Virus record (IMG/VR): IMGVR_UViG_3300025108_000243
Coordinates: 1-30,379 of that record
Length of the DNA stretch: 30,379 bases
DNA from: a virus
Direction: 5' to 3' (one strand)
Shown here: positions 5,692-13,384 of the stretch, piece after piece
How the letters are laid out: every line of letters starts with the position of its first letter
Numbering within the stretch: position 1 is the first letter of the stretch
The notes under the pieces: generated by a model
Told to the model about the DNA's origin: nothing
Seen by the model: the letters and a program-made list of their open reading frames with translations, nothing else
Databases searched by the model: none
Position numbers and translations under genes: made by a program

Positions 5692-7288
5692 TGATAGTGA
5701 GTTTGTAAGACACGAAGAGTGTCCTCACTGTGGCAGTAGTGATGCCAATGCTTTATATACTGATGGTCATCACTACTGTTTCTCTTGTCAAGTATCAACA
5801 ATAGCACAAGATAATGAAGGAGTGATAGCAGTGACTACACAGAAGAGTAACTTTGCCTTCCTACCTATTGAGGTACAGGCATTCAACACAAGGAAGATAA
5901 CTGAGAAGACAGCAAAACACTGGCAGTATGGTGTGTCTATTTACAAAGGTAAGAAGGTACAAGTTGCCAACTACTATGATAGACAGGGCACACTCCAAGC
6001 ACAGAAGGTTAGGTTTCCTAACAAAGACTTCCTTGCTTTAGGTAACATGAAGAAGATAGGTTTGTATGGTGAACATCTCTGTCGTGATAGTGGTAAGATG
6101 ATTACCATTGTTGAAGGAGAGATAGATGCCTTATCAGTTAGTCAAGTCTTTGACAACAAGTGGTCAGTTGTCAGTGTTCCGTTAGGTGTAGACTCAGCTA
6201 AGAAAGCTGTATCCAAATCTCTTGAGTGGTTGTGTAACTATGAGTCTATTGTTATTATGTTTGATAATGATGAACGTGGACAACAAGCTGCAAAGGAAGT
6301 AGCCAGTATACTACCACCTAGTAAAGCTAAGATAGCCAAGCTACCACTGAAGGATGCAAGTGACATGCTTCAAGCAGATAGACAGGCTGAACTTATTGAT
6401 GCAGTGTGGGCAGCTAAGACCTACAGACCTGATGGTATTGTAGCAGGTATAGATGTCTGGGAATTAATCAATGCTGAAGATGATAAACAATCTGTATCAT
6501 ATCCTTATGTAGGTATACAAGATAAGACAGGTGGTTGTCGTAAGGGTGAGATTGTAACACTCACTGCAGGTAGTGGCATAGGTAAGTCACAACTAGCCAG
6601 AGAGTTTGCTCACTCCTTCATTATGCAAGGACAGACTATAGGTTACATAGCATTGGAAGAGAATGTTAAACGTACCTCACTTGGTCTGATGTCTATTGAG
6701 TTAAACAAACCAATACATCTACAATCAAATGATATACCAGTGGAAGAACTAAGACATGCCTTCATTAATACAGTTGGGTCTGGTAGGGTATACATGTATG
6801 ATCACTGGGGTTCTACTGATTCTGAGAACTTACTATCTAAGATCAGGTATCTAGTCAGAGGTTGTCAAGTTGATTATGTTATACTTGATCACATTAGTAT
6901 TGTTGTCTCTGGTTTAGAAGGTGGAGATGAGAGACGTATCATTGATAACACCATGACTAAGTTACGTTCATTAGTAGAAGAACTCAACTGTGGTTTGATA
7001 CTAGTGTCACATCTTAAGAGACCTTCAGGTGACAGGGGACATGAGGATGGAGCACAGACTTCTATGTCACAGCTTAGAGGTAGTGCTGCAATAGGTCAGC
7101 TGTCTGATATGGTGATAGGATTAGAACGTAACCAACAAGACAAAGACAAACCTAACGTGAGTCAGGTTAGAGTACTTAAGAACAGATGGTCTGGTGAGAC
7201 AGGCTTGAGTTGTTCACTAGAATATAACACAGAGACAGGTAGAATGAATGAGGTACAATTCCCTGATGAAGATGAAGTAGAATTTTAA
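5684..7288 (+). CDS. Primase-helicase (T7 gp4-like)
   Basis: A 534-residue bifunctional replication protein. The zinc finger of the primase is C13-x2-C16 and C32-x2-C35. The TOPRIM core shows VEGEIDAL (E144) and FDNDERG (D194, D196). The RecA-like helicase has Walker A AGSGIGKSQ (K301), the Walker B strand VILDHISIVV, the sensor SHLKRP, and an arginine-finger region LKNRWSGETG. The acidic tail ends in Phe (PDEDEVEF) as in T7, where it docks the DNA polymerase. Slightly shorter than T7 gp4 (566). It synthesises primers and unwinds DNA at the fork as a hexamer. Confidence 0.95.
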   Translation: MPDDSEFVRHEECPHCGSSDANALYTDGHHYCFSCQVSTIAQDNEGVIAVTTQKSNFAFLPIEVQAFNTRKITEKTAKHWQYGVSIYKGKKVQVANYYDRQGTLQAQKVRFPNKDFLALGNMKKIGLYGEHLCRDSGKMITIVEGEIDALSVSQVFDNKWSVVSVPLGVDSAKKAVSKSLEWLCNYESIVIMFDNDERGQQAAKEVASILPPSKAKIAKLPLKDASDMLQADRQAELIDAVWAAKTYRPDGIVAGIDVWELINAEDDKQSVSYPYVGIQDKTGGCRKGEIVTLTAGSGIGKSQLAREFAHSFIMQGQTIGYIALEENVKRTSLGLMSIELNKPIHLQSNDIPVEELRHAFINTVGSGRVYMYDHWGSTDSENLLSKIRYLVRGCQVDYVILDHISIVVSGLEGGDERRIIDNTMTKLRSLVEELNCGLILVSHLKRPSGDRGHEDGAQTSMSQLRGSAAIGQLSDMVIGLERNQQDKDKPNVSQVRVLKNRWSGETGLSCSLEYNTETGRMNEVQFPDEDEVEF

Positions 7289-7314
7289 TTAGTGCTGAGA
7301 CACAAGGAGAAGAT

Positions 7315-9021
7315 ATGGATTTAATATTTGATATAGAAGCAGATAACTTACTAGATGATGTCACTAGTGTATGGTGCATAGTAGGTAGAGATAAGGATAC
7401 AGAAAAGGTATACACCTTTGAACCCCACGAAATAGAACAAGGGCTTGTGTTCTTATCTAAAGCAGACACACTCATAGGTCATAACATAATTGACTATGAC
7501 TTAAGAGTGTTGAAGAAGTTGTATGACTTTGATTATACAGGTAAGGTAATAGATACATTAGTATACTCAAGAACTATATGGTGTGACGTAAGAGAGATAG
7601 ACATTGCACTGAGTAAGAAGAATAACTTTCCTCAAAAGCTTATGGGTAGTCATAGCCTTAAGGCATGGGGATACAGATTAGGAGAACTAAAAGGTGAGTT
7701 CAATGTGGGCAGTGAGAGCTTTGCAGCTTTCTCAAAGGAGATGTTACAGTACTGTGTACAAGACACGCAAGTCACAGCCAAACTTTATCATAAAATTATG
7801 GAGAAAAATTTTAGTCAACAGGCATTAGACTTAGAGACTGAGATACATACTCTACTACTACAGCAACAGGAGTATGGTTTTCCTTTTGATGTTGAGGCAG
7901 GTAAGGAACTATGGTACAAACTATCTGCACGTAAGTCAGAGATTGAGAATGAATTAGTTGAAACCTTTGAGCCTACTATCGTAGAGTTAAAGACTAAGAC
8001 AAAGACTATACCATTCAACCCTGCTTCTCGTATGCAGATAGCAGACAGACTTATGAAGAGAGGTTGGAAACCTGAAGCCTTTACTGATGGTGGTGACCCT
8101 AAAGTAGATGAGTCTATACTATCAGGTATTGATATGCCAGAGGCTGCTATGTTAAACGAGTACCTACTACTTAATAAAAGGTTAGGTCAGTTAGCTACAG
8201 GTAATCAGGCTTGGTTAAAACTAGAAAAGAATGGCAGAATGCATGGACGTGTTAATCATATGGGTGCTGTTACTTCTCGTTGTACCCATTCCAACCCCAA
8301 CGTTGCCCAAGTTCCTAGTGTAGGTGCACCTTATGGTAAAGAATGCAGATCATTATTCCATGCTCCTATAGGGTATAGTCTTCTTGGTGCTGATGCCAGT
8401 GGTCTTGAGCTACGGTGTCTTGCTCACTACATGGCTGCTTATGATGATGGCTCTTATGCTAACACTGTAGTCAACGGTGACATACACACTATCAATCAAG
8501 AAGCAGCAGGTCTACCTACTAGAAACAATGCCAAGACTTTTATCTACGGATTCTTATATGGGTCAGGTGATGAGAAGACAGGTAAGATAATAGGTAAGGG
8601 AGCTAAAGAAGGTAGAGCTATTAAGAAGAAGTTCTTGAAGAAACTACCTGCACTCAAGTATCTCAAGGATGCAGTATCAGAAGCTGCAGCTGAAAGAGGT
8701 TGGGTCAAAGGATTAGATGGACGTGTTATACCTGTCAGGCATAGTCATGCTTCACTTAATACTTTGTTACAATCAGCAGGTGCACTGGTGTGTAAGACTT
8801 GGTATGTATTCATAGCTGATGCTATTAAGATGCAAGGACTTGATGCACAAATCGTAGCATTCATACATGATGAAGTACAACTAATAGTTAAAGAAGGGCA
8901 GGAAGATGAAACAGGGAGAGTTATTCAGTCATGCATGCACAGAGTCGAAGAACACTTCAACTTCAGATGCAAACTTGACAGTGATTACAAGTTTGGACGA
9001 AACTGGGCAGACACGCATTGA
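7315..9021 (+). CDS. DNA polymerase, family A (T7 gp5-like)
   Basis: A 568-residue replicative polymerase with an active-looking 3'-5' exonuclease: Exo I FDIEAD (D6, E8), Exo II GHNIIDYDLRVL, and Exo III YCVQDTQVTAKLY. Polymerase motif A is LGADASGLELR (D360). The O helix is R403-x3-K407-x3-Y411 in RNNAKTFIYGF, almost identical to T7. Motif C is IHDE (D519, E520). Tyr411 is the Pol I 762 equivalent, associated with virulent phages. It is shorter than T7 gp5 (704), mostly in the region before and within the thumb. AAGGAG precedes the ATG. The end overlaps the endonuclease VII gene in another frame. Confidence 0.95.
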   Translation: MDLIFDIEADNLLDDVTSVWCIVGRDKDTEKVYTFEPHEIEQGLVFLSKADTLIGHNIIDYDLRVLKKLYDFDYTGKVIDTLVYSRTIWCDVREIDIALSKKNNFPQKLMGSHSLKAWGYRLGELKGEFNVGSESFAAFSKEMLQYCVQDTQVTAKLYHKIMEKNFSQQALDLETEIHTLLLQQQEYGFPFDVEAGKELWYKLSARKSEIENELVETFEPTIVELKTKTKTIPFNPASRMQIADRLMKRGWKPEAFTDGGDPKVDESILSGIDMPEAAMLNEYLLLNKRLGQLATGNQAWLKLEKNGRMHGRVNHMGAVTSRCTHSNPNVAQVPSVGAPYGKECRSLFHAPIGYSLLGADASGLELRCLAHYMAAYDDGSYANTVVNGDIHTINQEAAGLPTRNNAKTFIYGFLYGSGDEKTGKIIGKGAKEGRAIKKKFLKKLPALKYLKDAVSEAAAERGWVKGLDGRVIPVRHSHASLNTLLQSAGALVCKTWYVFIADAIKMQGLDAQIVAFIHDEVQLIVKEGQEDETGRVIQSCMHRVEEHFNFRCKLDSDYKFGRNWADTH

Positions 9022-9388
9022 TGCAGTGACTTGTAATGTTTGTGATACCATGCAACCTATTGCTAACTTTCAAGTCTTAGTATCAGGTGAGATAAAAAGA
9101 AAATGTAGGTCTTGTAAAAGTGGACAGGACAAAGTAGTCCAACGATTAAGGAAAGAAAACAAACCACCTCCTGATGATTACTGTTGTCCTATATGTGAGA
9201 GAGACATGAAGGAGATAAGTAAGTATGGTCAACCTATGTTAAGCAAGTGGGTACTAGATCATTGCCATGATACTAACACATTCAGAGGTTGGTTATGTGG
9301 TAACTGTAACACAGGACTAGGTGGGTTTAAGGATGATAAAGATAAAGTACTAAGAGCTTACAACTATTTGAAAGGACATACACCATGA
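8906..9388 (+). CDS. Endonuclease VII-type recombination nuclease
   Basis: A 160-residue protein. The C-terminal half is the His-Me finger/endonuclease VII fold: CPIC near 94-97, LDHCHDTNTFRGWLCGNCNTGLG at 117-139 (catalytic DHCH, second Zn pair C131/C134, Asn135). The N-terminal half has another zinc knuckle pair (C43-x2-C46, C67-x2-C70). The family cleaves branched DNA, as T4 gp49 does. ATG 8906 has AAGGG about 7 bases upstream but means a 116-base overlap with the polymerase gene. In-frame TTG and GTG codons up to 9026 are alternatives that leave the nuclease domain intact. Confidence 0.85.
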   Translation: MKQGELFSHACTESKNTSTSDANLTVITSLDETGQTRIDAVTCNVCDTMQPIANFQVLVSGEIKRKCRSCKSGQDKVVQRLRKENKPPPDDYCCPICERDMKEISKYGQPMLSKWVLDHCHDTNTFRGWLCGNCNTGLGGFKDDKDKVLRAYNYLKGHTP

Positions 9389-9558
9389 AATGTTGGCACT
9401 GTAATACTGAACTGATATGGGGAGGAGACCATGACATTAGTATAGAAGATGGTTATGAATTTGATGGTATAGTTAGTAACTTATCTTGTCCTAACTGTCC
9501 TACTCATGTAGATGTATATTTAAATCTGGAGAAAATTGATGAAAAGATTATTAATTGA
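9385..9558 (+). CDS. Zinc-ribbon microprotein, 57 aa
   Basis: ATG 9385 overlaps the previous stop (ATGA), with AAAGGA upstream; the frame ends at TGA 9556-9558. The 57-residue product starts MKCWHCNTELIWGGDHD and has a second pair CPNC at residues 35-38, giving two CxxC knuckles as in small rubredoxin-like zinc ribbons. Such small proteins are common in phage replication modules, without known function. It overlaps the exonuclease gene by 20 bases. It is too short for many gene finders but fills the only gap in this dense region. Confidence 0.7.
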   Translation: MKCWHCNTELIWGGDHDISIEDGYEFDGIVSNLSCPNCPTHVDVYLNLEKIDEKIIN

Positions 9559-10252
9559 TGGAGACATTGTAGCTTACAAAGCTGCTACTAGTGCAGAGAC
9601 ACCTATTAACTGGGGTGATGGACTATGGACTTTACATTGTTATGAAGATGAAGTTAAAATTAGAATAGATGATCAGATAAACAAGCTTATGGAAGCACCT
9701 GTTGATACTCATCTAATAGCTTTTACAGATACTACTAACTATCGTAAAGATGTAGCACCTTACTATAAACTTAATCGTAAGAAAGTACGTAAGCCTATGC
9801 TACTTGGATGGGCTAGAGAATACATGATTGAAAAATACAACGTTGAAATATGGAAAGGATTAGAAGCTGATGACGTACTTGGTATACTTGGTAGCAAAAG
9901 CGAAAGAAATATTATATGGTCTGCAGATAAAGACCTACTCACTATACCTGCACTGCATTGGATTGATGGAGAAGTGGTTCACATTACTGAAGAAGAAGCT
10001 GACTACCAGTTCTATTATCAAACACTTGTGGGGGACAACACTGATAATTATAAAGGGTGTCCTAGTGTGGGTTCTGTTAAAGCTAAAAAAATTCTTGAGG
10101 GGAATTGTACGTGGGAGACTGTTGTCAATACGTTCAAAGATCAGGGACTATCAGAAGAAGTAGCCTTAGAGAATGCTAGACTAGCACGTATATTACGTGA
10201 TGGAGAATACAATATAGATACAGGTGAAGTAAAACTATGGACACCCAACTAA
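9539..10252 (+). CDS. 5'-3' exonuclease (T7 gp6-like, FEN/PIN fold)
   Basis: A 237-residue nuclease of the FEN/T7 gp6 family, which removes RNA primers and degrades host DNA for nucleotides. Metal-binding motifs are in order: LLIDGDIVAY near the N-terminus, FTDTTNYRKDVAPYYKLNR, LEADDVLG, WSADKDLL, and GDNTDNYKGCPSVGSVKAKKIL (the helix-hairpin-helix-like arm). ATG 9539, with GGAG at 9528-9531, is preferred over the in-frame TTG at 9536. It sits just after the recombination nuclease, as in T7 where gene 6 follows the polymerase block. It overlaps the next gene by 16 bases. Confidence 0.9.
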   Translation: MKRLLIDGDIVAYKAATSAETPINWGDGLWTLHCYEDEVKIRIDDQINKLMEAPVDTHLIAFTDTTNYRKDVAPYYKLNRKKVRKPMLLGWAREYMIEKYNVEIWKGLEADDVLGILGSKSERNIIWSADKDLLTIPALHWIDGEVVHITEEEADYQFYYQTLVGDNTDNYKGCPSVGSVKAKKILEGNCTWETVVNTFKDQGLSEEVALENARLARILRDGEYNIDTGEVKLWTPN

Positions 10253-10524
10253 GACACATGGAGTATATGAAGATGAAAGCAGATGAAGCAGACATGGTAA
10301 ACAATCCACCTCACTACAACAAAGGTAAGATAGAAACCATAGACTATATCGTAGATGCACTGGGTGAGTGGGAAGCAGTTAGTTACTGTCAAGGTAATGT
10401 CATTAAGTACTTGAGTACTAGACTGTTTGCCAAAGGTAATCCTATACAAGATGCAAAGAAAGCACAGTGGTATCTTACTAAGATGATTGAACTAATGGAA
10501 CAAACTAAGGGGAAGAATTGGTAA
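10237..10524 (+). CDS. DUF3310 family protein
   Basis: A 95-residue protein with the clear DUF3310 signature: NNPPHYNKGKIETIDYI near residues 22-38, then YCQGNVIKYLSTR and DAKKAQWYLTKMI. The family is widespread in phages, usually near nucleotide metabolism and replication genes, and has no proven function. AGGTGA lies 9 bases before the ATG; internal ATGs at 10258, 10267 and 10273 would still keep the core. It overlaps the exonuclease upstream and shares TAATG with the MazG-like gene, so the three are co-translated. Confidence 0.85.
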   Translation: MDTQLRHMEYMKMKADEADMVNNPPHYNKGKIETIDYIVDALGEWEAVSYCQGNVIKYLSTRLFAKGNPIQDAKKAQWYLTKMIELMEQTKGKNW

Positions 10525-10844
10525 TGGATTTTAAATCATATCAAAAGAAAGCAAACAGTACAGCTATATATGATAGTAAGTTTTCTATATTATATCCTAC
10601 ACTTGGACTAGCAGGTGAGGCAGGAGAGGTAGCAGAAAAAGTCAAAAAAATTATTAGAGATAATAAACAAATAGTAAATGAAAGAGAAGGGTTAGCTAAA
10701 GAACTAGGTGATGTGTTGTGGTACATAGCTGCTATAGCTAGAGATATAGGTTATAGTATGGAAGACATAGCTCAGATGAACTTAGATAAACTAGCTGATC
10801 GTAAAGCAAGAGGAACAATACAAGGCAACGGAGATAACAGATGA
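10524..10844 (+). CDS. MazG-like nucleotide pyrophosphohydrolase
   Basis: A 106-residue all-alpha protein with the MazG-type metal site: E32-x2-E35 in GLAGEAGEVAEKVKK and E60-x2-D63 in KELGDVLWY. The family hydrolyses nucleoside triphosphates or (p)ppGpp-like nucleotides; in marine phages it is thought to tune host physiology or nucleotide pools. ATG 10524, overlapping the previous stop as TAATG, is preferred to the TTG at 10518. It overlaps the ribonucleotide reductase by ATGA, supporting a joint role in dNTP supply. Confidence 0.85.
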   Translation: MDFKSYQKKANSTAIYDSKFSILYPTLGLAGEAGEVAEKVKKIIRDNKQIVNEREGLAKELGDVLWYIAAIARDIGYSMEDIAQMNLDKLADRKARGTIQGNGDNR

Positions 10845-12745
10845 TAAGTAATCATTTACCAACAGACTACCAGACATTCATAGCTACTAGTAGATATGCT
10901 AGATGGTTAGAAGAAGAGAACAGAAGAGAGACATGGGGAGAAACCGTAGATAGATACATCTCCTTCCTAAAGGGTAGTACAAATAAACTATCTAATGAAG
11001 TCTGGAAAGAACTAGAAGAAGCTATACTTAATCTACAAGTAATGCCTAGTATGAGAGCCTTGATGACTGCAGGTGTTGCAGCTGAAAGAGATAACACTTG
11101 TATATACAACTGTTCCTACCTACCAGTAGATCACATACGTGCATTTGATGAGGCTATGTTTATCTTACTATGTGGTACAGGTGTAGGCTTTAGTGTTGAG
11201 AGACAGTCAATCTCCAAGCTACCTGACATACCTACTGAGATGGTTCAGAGTAATGATGTTGTATTTGTAGAAGATAGTAAAGAAGGTTGGGCAAAGTCTT
11301 TACATAAATTATTATCACACCTATATACAGGTGACATACCTAAGTGGGATATGTCTGCTGTACGTCCTGCAGGTGCTAGACTCAAGACGTTTGGTGGTAG
11401 GGCTAGTGGTTCACAACCATTGATAGACTTGTTTAACTTTGTAGTAGAAATCTTTAAGGGTGCTGCAGGTAGAAAGCTTAACTCTATTGAGTGCCATGAT
11501 ATCATGTGTAAGATTGGTGAAGTTGTAGTTGTAGGTGGTGTTAGACGTTCAGCTATGATCAGCTTGTCCAACCTAAGTGATGGACGTATGGCTAAAGCTA
11601 AGTCTGGTCAATGGTGGGAGAATGAAGGACAACGTGCATTGGCTAATAACTCTGTAGCTTATACAGATAAGCCTGACATGGAAGGGTTTATGAGAGAGTG
11701 GTTATCTCTTGTAGAATCTAAGTCAGGTGAGAGAGGTATCTTCTCAAGAATAGCAGCTGACAATCACGTTAAGATGAATGGACGTAGGGAAACAGGGTAT
11801 GAGTGGGGTACTAATCCTTGTTCAGAAATTATCCTAAGACCTTATCAGTTCTGTAATCTAACTGAAGTTGTTGTACGTGAAACAGATGATAAGGAAAGTC
11901 TTAAGAAGAAGGTAAGACTAGCTACCATACTAGGTACATTACAATCTGCCTTTACTAAGATGCCTTACCTCCGTAAGATATGGCAGAAGAATACAGAAGA
12001 AGAGAGATTACTAGGTGTATCCTTAACAGGTATCATGGATAACATGGTCTTATCTAAGACTAGAGATAGTAAGACATGGCTAAAAGAAATGAAGCAGGTA
12101 GCTATAGACACTAATGAGGAATACTCAGAGATGTTAAGTGTACCACAATCAGCAGCTATTACTTGTGTCAAACCTTCTGGTACTGTATCACAGTTAGTTG
12201 ATAGTGCTTCTGGTATTCATGCCAGACATAGTGACTATTACATTAGAACTGTACGTGGAGATAACAAAGACCCACTTACTATGTTCTTAAAAGACAGTGG
12301 TATCCCAGCTGAACCATGTGTAATGAAGCCAGACTCTACTACAGTGTTTAGCTTTCCTACTAAATCACCTACTGGTTCTGTTACTCGTAATGTTATGACT
12401 GCTATAGAACAGCTAGAGTTATGGAAACACTATGCATTAGAATGGTGTGAGCATAAACCTTCTGTTACTATTACAGTTAAAGATGCTGAGTGGATGGAAG
12501 TAGGAGCATGGGTATATAAGAACTTTGACATATGTTCTGGTATTTCTTTCTTACCTCATAGTGATCATACATATGCACAAGCACCCTATCAAGATATAGA
12601 TGAAGCTAAGTATTATGCACTACTTAATGAGATGCCTGAGTCTATTGATTGGTCTGCTTTATCCTTATATGAGAAGAAAGATACAACAACTAGTAGCCAA
12701 ACTTTAGCATGTTCTGCTGATGGTTGTGAAATAGTTGATATCTAA
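10841..12745 (+). CDS. nrdJ: Ribonucleotide reductase, class II (adenosylcobalamin-dependent)
   Basis: A 634-residue reductase matching monomeric class II enzymes (Lactobacillus leichmannii type), which make deoxynucleotides using adenosylcobalamin. Visible features: MRALMTAGVAAERDN with NCSYLPVD (Cys91), the GTGVGF loop, NPCSEI (radical Cys327 and Glu329), FCNL (Cys338), KPSGTVS, and a C-terminal shuttle pair C624-x4-C629 in ACSADGCEIVDI. So the redox and radical cysteines are complete. No separate small subunit or activase is present. It needs host or environmental cobalamin. It ends the nucleotide block; a promoter-like motif overlaps its stop codon. Confidence 0.92.
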   Translation: MISNHLPTDYQTFIATSRYARWLEEENRRETWGETVDRYISFLKGSTNKLSNEVWKELEEAILNLQVMPSMRALMTAGVAAERDNTCIYNCSYLPVDHIRAFDEAMFILLCGTGVGFSVERQSISKLPDIPTEMVQSNDVVFVEDSKEGWAKSLHKLLSHLYTGDIPKWDMSAVRPAGARLKTFGGRASGSQPLIDLFNFVVEIFKGAAGRKLNSIECHDIMCKIGEVVVVGGVRRSAMISLSNLSDGRMAKAKSGQWWENEGQRALANNSVAYTDKPDMEGFMREWLSLVESKSGERGIFSRIAADNHVKMNGRRETGYEWGTNPCSEIILRPYQFCNLTEVVVRETDDKESLKKKVRLATILGTLQSAFTKMPYLRKIWQKNTEEERLLGVSLTGIMDNMVLSKTRDSKTWLKEMKQVAIDTNEEYSEMLSVPQSAAITCVKPSGTVSQLVDSASGIHARHSDYYIRTVRGDNKDPLTMFLKDSGIPAEPCVMKPDSTTVFSFPTKSPTGSVTRNVMTAIEQLELWKHYALEWCEHKPSVTITVKDAEWMEVGAWVYKNFDICSGISFLPHSDHTYAQAPYQDIDEAKYYALLNEMPESIDWSALSLYEKKDTTTSSQTLACSADGCEIVDI

Positions 12746-12758
12746 AGTTACAACATTA
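12741..12758 (+). promoter_or_regulatory. Candidate phage RNAP promoter, upstream of head module
   Basis: CTAAAGTTACAACATTA at 12742-12758 is identical over 17 bases to the copy at 27776-27792. It overlaps the stop codon of the reductase gene and precedes the first head-module gene by 16 bases. That is where T7-like phages start class III transcription. The exact reuse of a 17-mer in two intergenic sites 15 kb apart is unlikely by chance. Confidence 0.6.
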
Positions 12759-12774
12759 GCGAAAGTTTGCGTAA

Positions 12775-12960
12775 ATGAAACTACTAGGCAACGACTTTAA
12801 CATTACAGATGCGTTACTTAACCATTTAAAAATGTTATTTCCTAACAAACTTCCGTTAGAACATGTTACCCCTGAAGAGCTAGGTTTTCTCAGGGGACAA
12901 CAGTCTATCATACAGAAGCTTGTTGAATTACAAAATCAAGACTACAACATAGAGGAATAA
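12775..12960 (+). CDS. Hypothetical protein, 61 aa (head-module start)
   Basis: A 61-residue protein, mainly helical by composition (ALLNHLKMLFP, then FLRGQQSIIQKLVELQNQ). No strong Shine-Dalgarno sequence is seen before ATG 12775, and the candidate promoter ends only 16 bases upstream, so the leader would be short. It is the first gene of the structural block and separated by 3 bases from the next. It might be a minor virion or assembly protein, by position only. Confidence 0.6.
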   Translation: MKLLGNDFNITDALLNHLKMLFPNKLPLEHVTPEELGFLRGQQSIIQKLVELQNQDYNIEE

Positions 12961-12963
12961 AAT

Positions 12964-13194
12964 ATGGGTGGATTATTAGGGGGTAGTAAAGCCCCTGCTC
13001 CTATGCCAACTCCTGCTCGTCCAGTGACAGCTGCAAGTAAAACTCCAGACATAGAGTTAGACGATACGGATTTAGAGAGCACAACATTAAAGAAAAAGAA
13101 GACAGGCAAGAAAGCCTTGAGAACAGACTTGACTATGGCTGATTCAACACAGTCAGCAAGTGACAGTTCTGGCTTACAGATACCTAAAGGTTAG
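12964..13194 (+). CDS. Small Pro/Ala- and Lys-rich protein, probable minor virion protein
   Basis: A 76-residue protein with a Gly-rich start (MGGLLGGSKAPAPMPTPARP), an acidic middle (ELDDTDLEST), a lysine cluster (LKKKKTGKKALRTDL) and the end SSGLQIPKG. The low-complexity, disordered look and the KTGKKALRTDL...GLQIP ending resemble small proteins next to portal genes in podophages. Function unknown. AGAGGA lies upstream, and the gene starts 3 bases after the previous stop. Confidence 0.65.
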   Translation: MGGLLGGSKAPAPMPTPARPVTAASKTPDIELDDTDLESTTLKKKKTGKKALRTDLTMADSTQSASDSSGLQIPKG

Positions 13195-13197
13195 CTT

Positions 13198-13374
13198 ATG
13201 GGAGCTTTGACATACAATACAGGTTTTGTTAAGAAACTTACAAATAGAGACTCTAATGAAATAGACCAAAATACTAACATGACGGTTGAAGGTGAAGAGC
13301 CTGAACCTACTGAAGCTGTGTCAGACAGTAAATATAAAAAGAAAAAAGTAGAACTAAAGCCCTTCATAGAATAA
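13198..13374 (+). CDS. Hypothetical protein, 58 aa
   Basis: A 58-residue frame from ATG 13198 to TAA 13372-13374, filling the gap between two head-module genes. It has an acidic centre (EGEEPEPTEA) and a lysine-rich end (KYKKKKVELKPFIE), and looks disordered. No good Shine-Dalgarno sequence is seen, and it starts 3 bases after the previous stop, so translation by re-initiation is likely. No family recognised. Confidence 0.55.
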   Translation: MGALTYNTGFVKKLTNRDSNEIDQNTNMTVEGEEPEPTEAVSDSKYKKKKVELKPFIE

Positions 13375-13384
13375 GGATTAAGAT

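Noticed and set aside
9870-10163. Forward ORF of 97 aa inside the exonuclease gene
   Set aside because: It overlaps exonuclease motifs in another frame, has a low-complexity Leu/Lys product and no supporting context.
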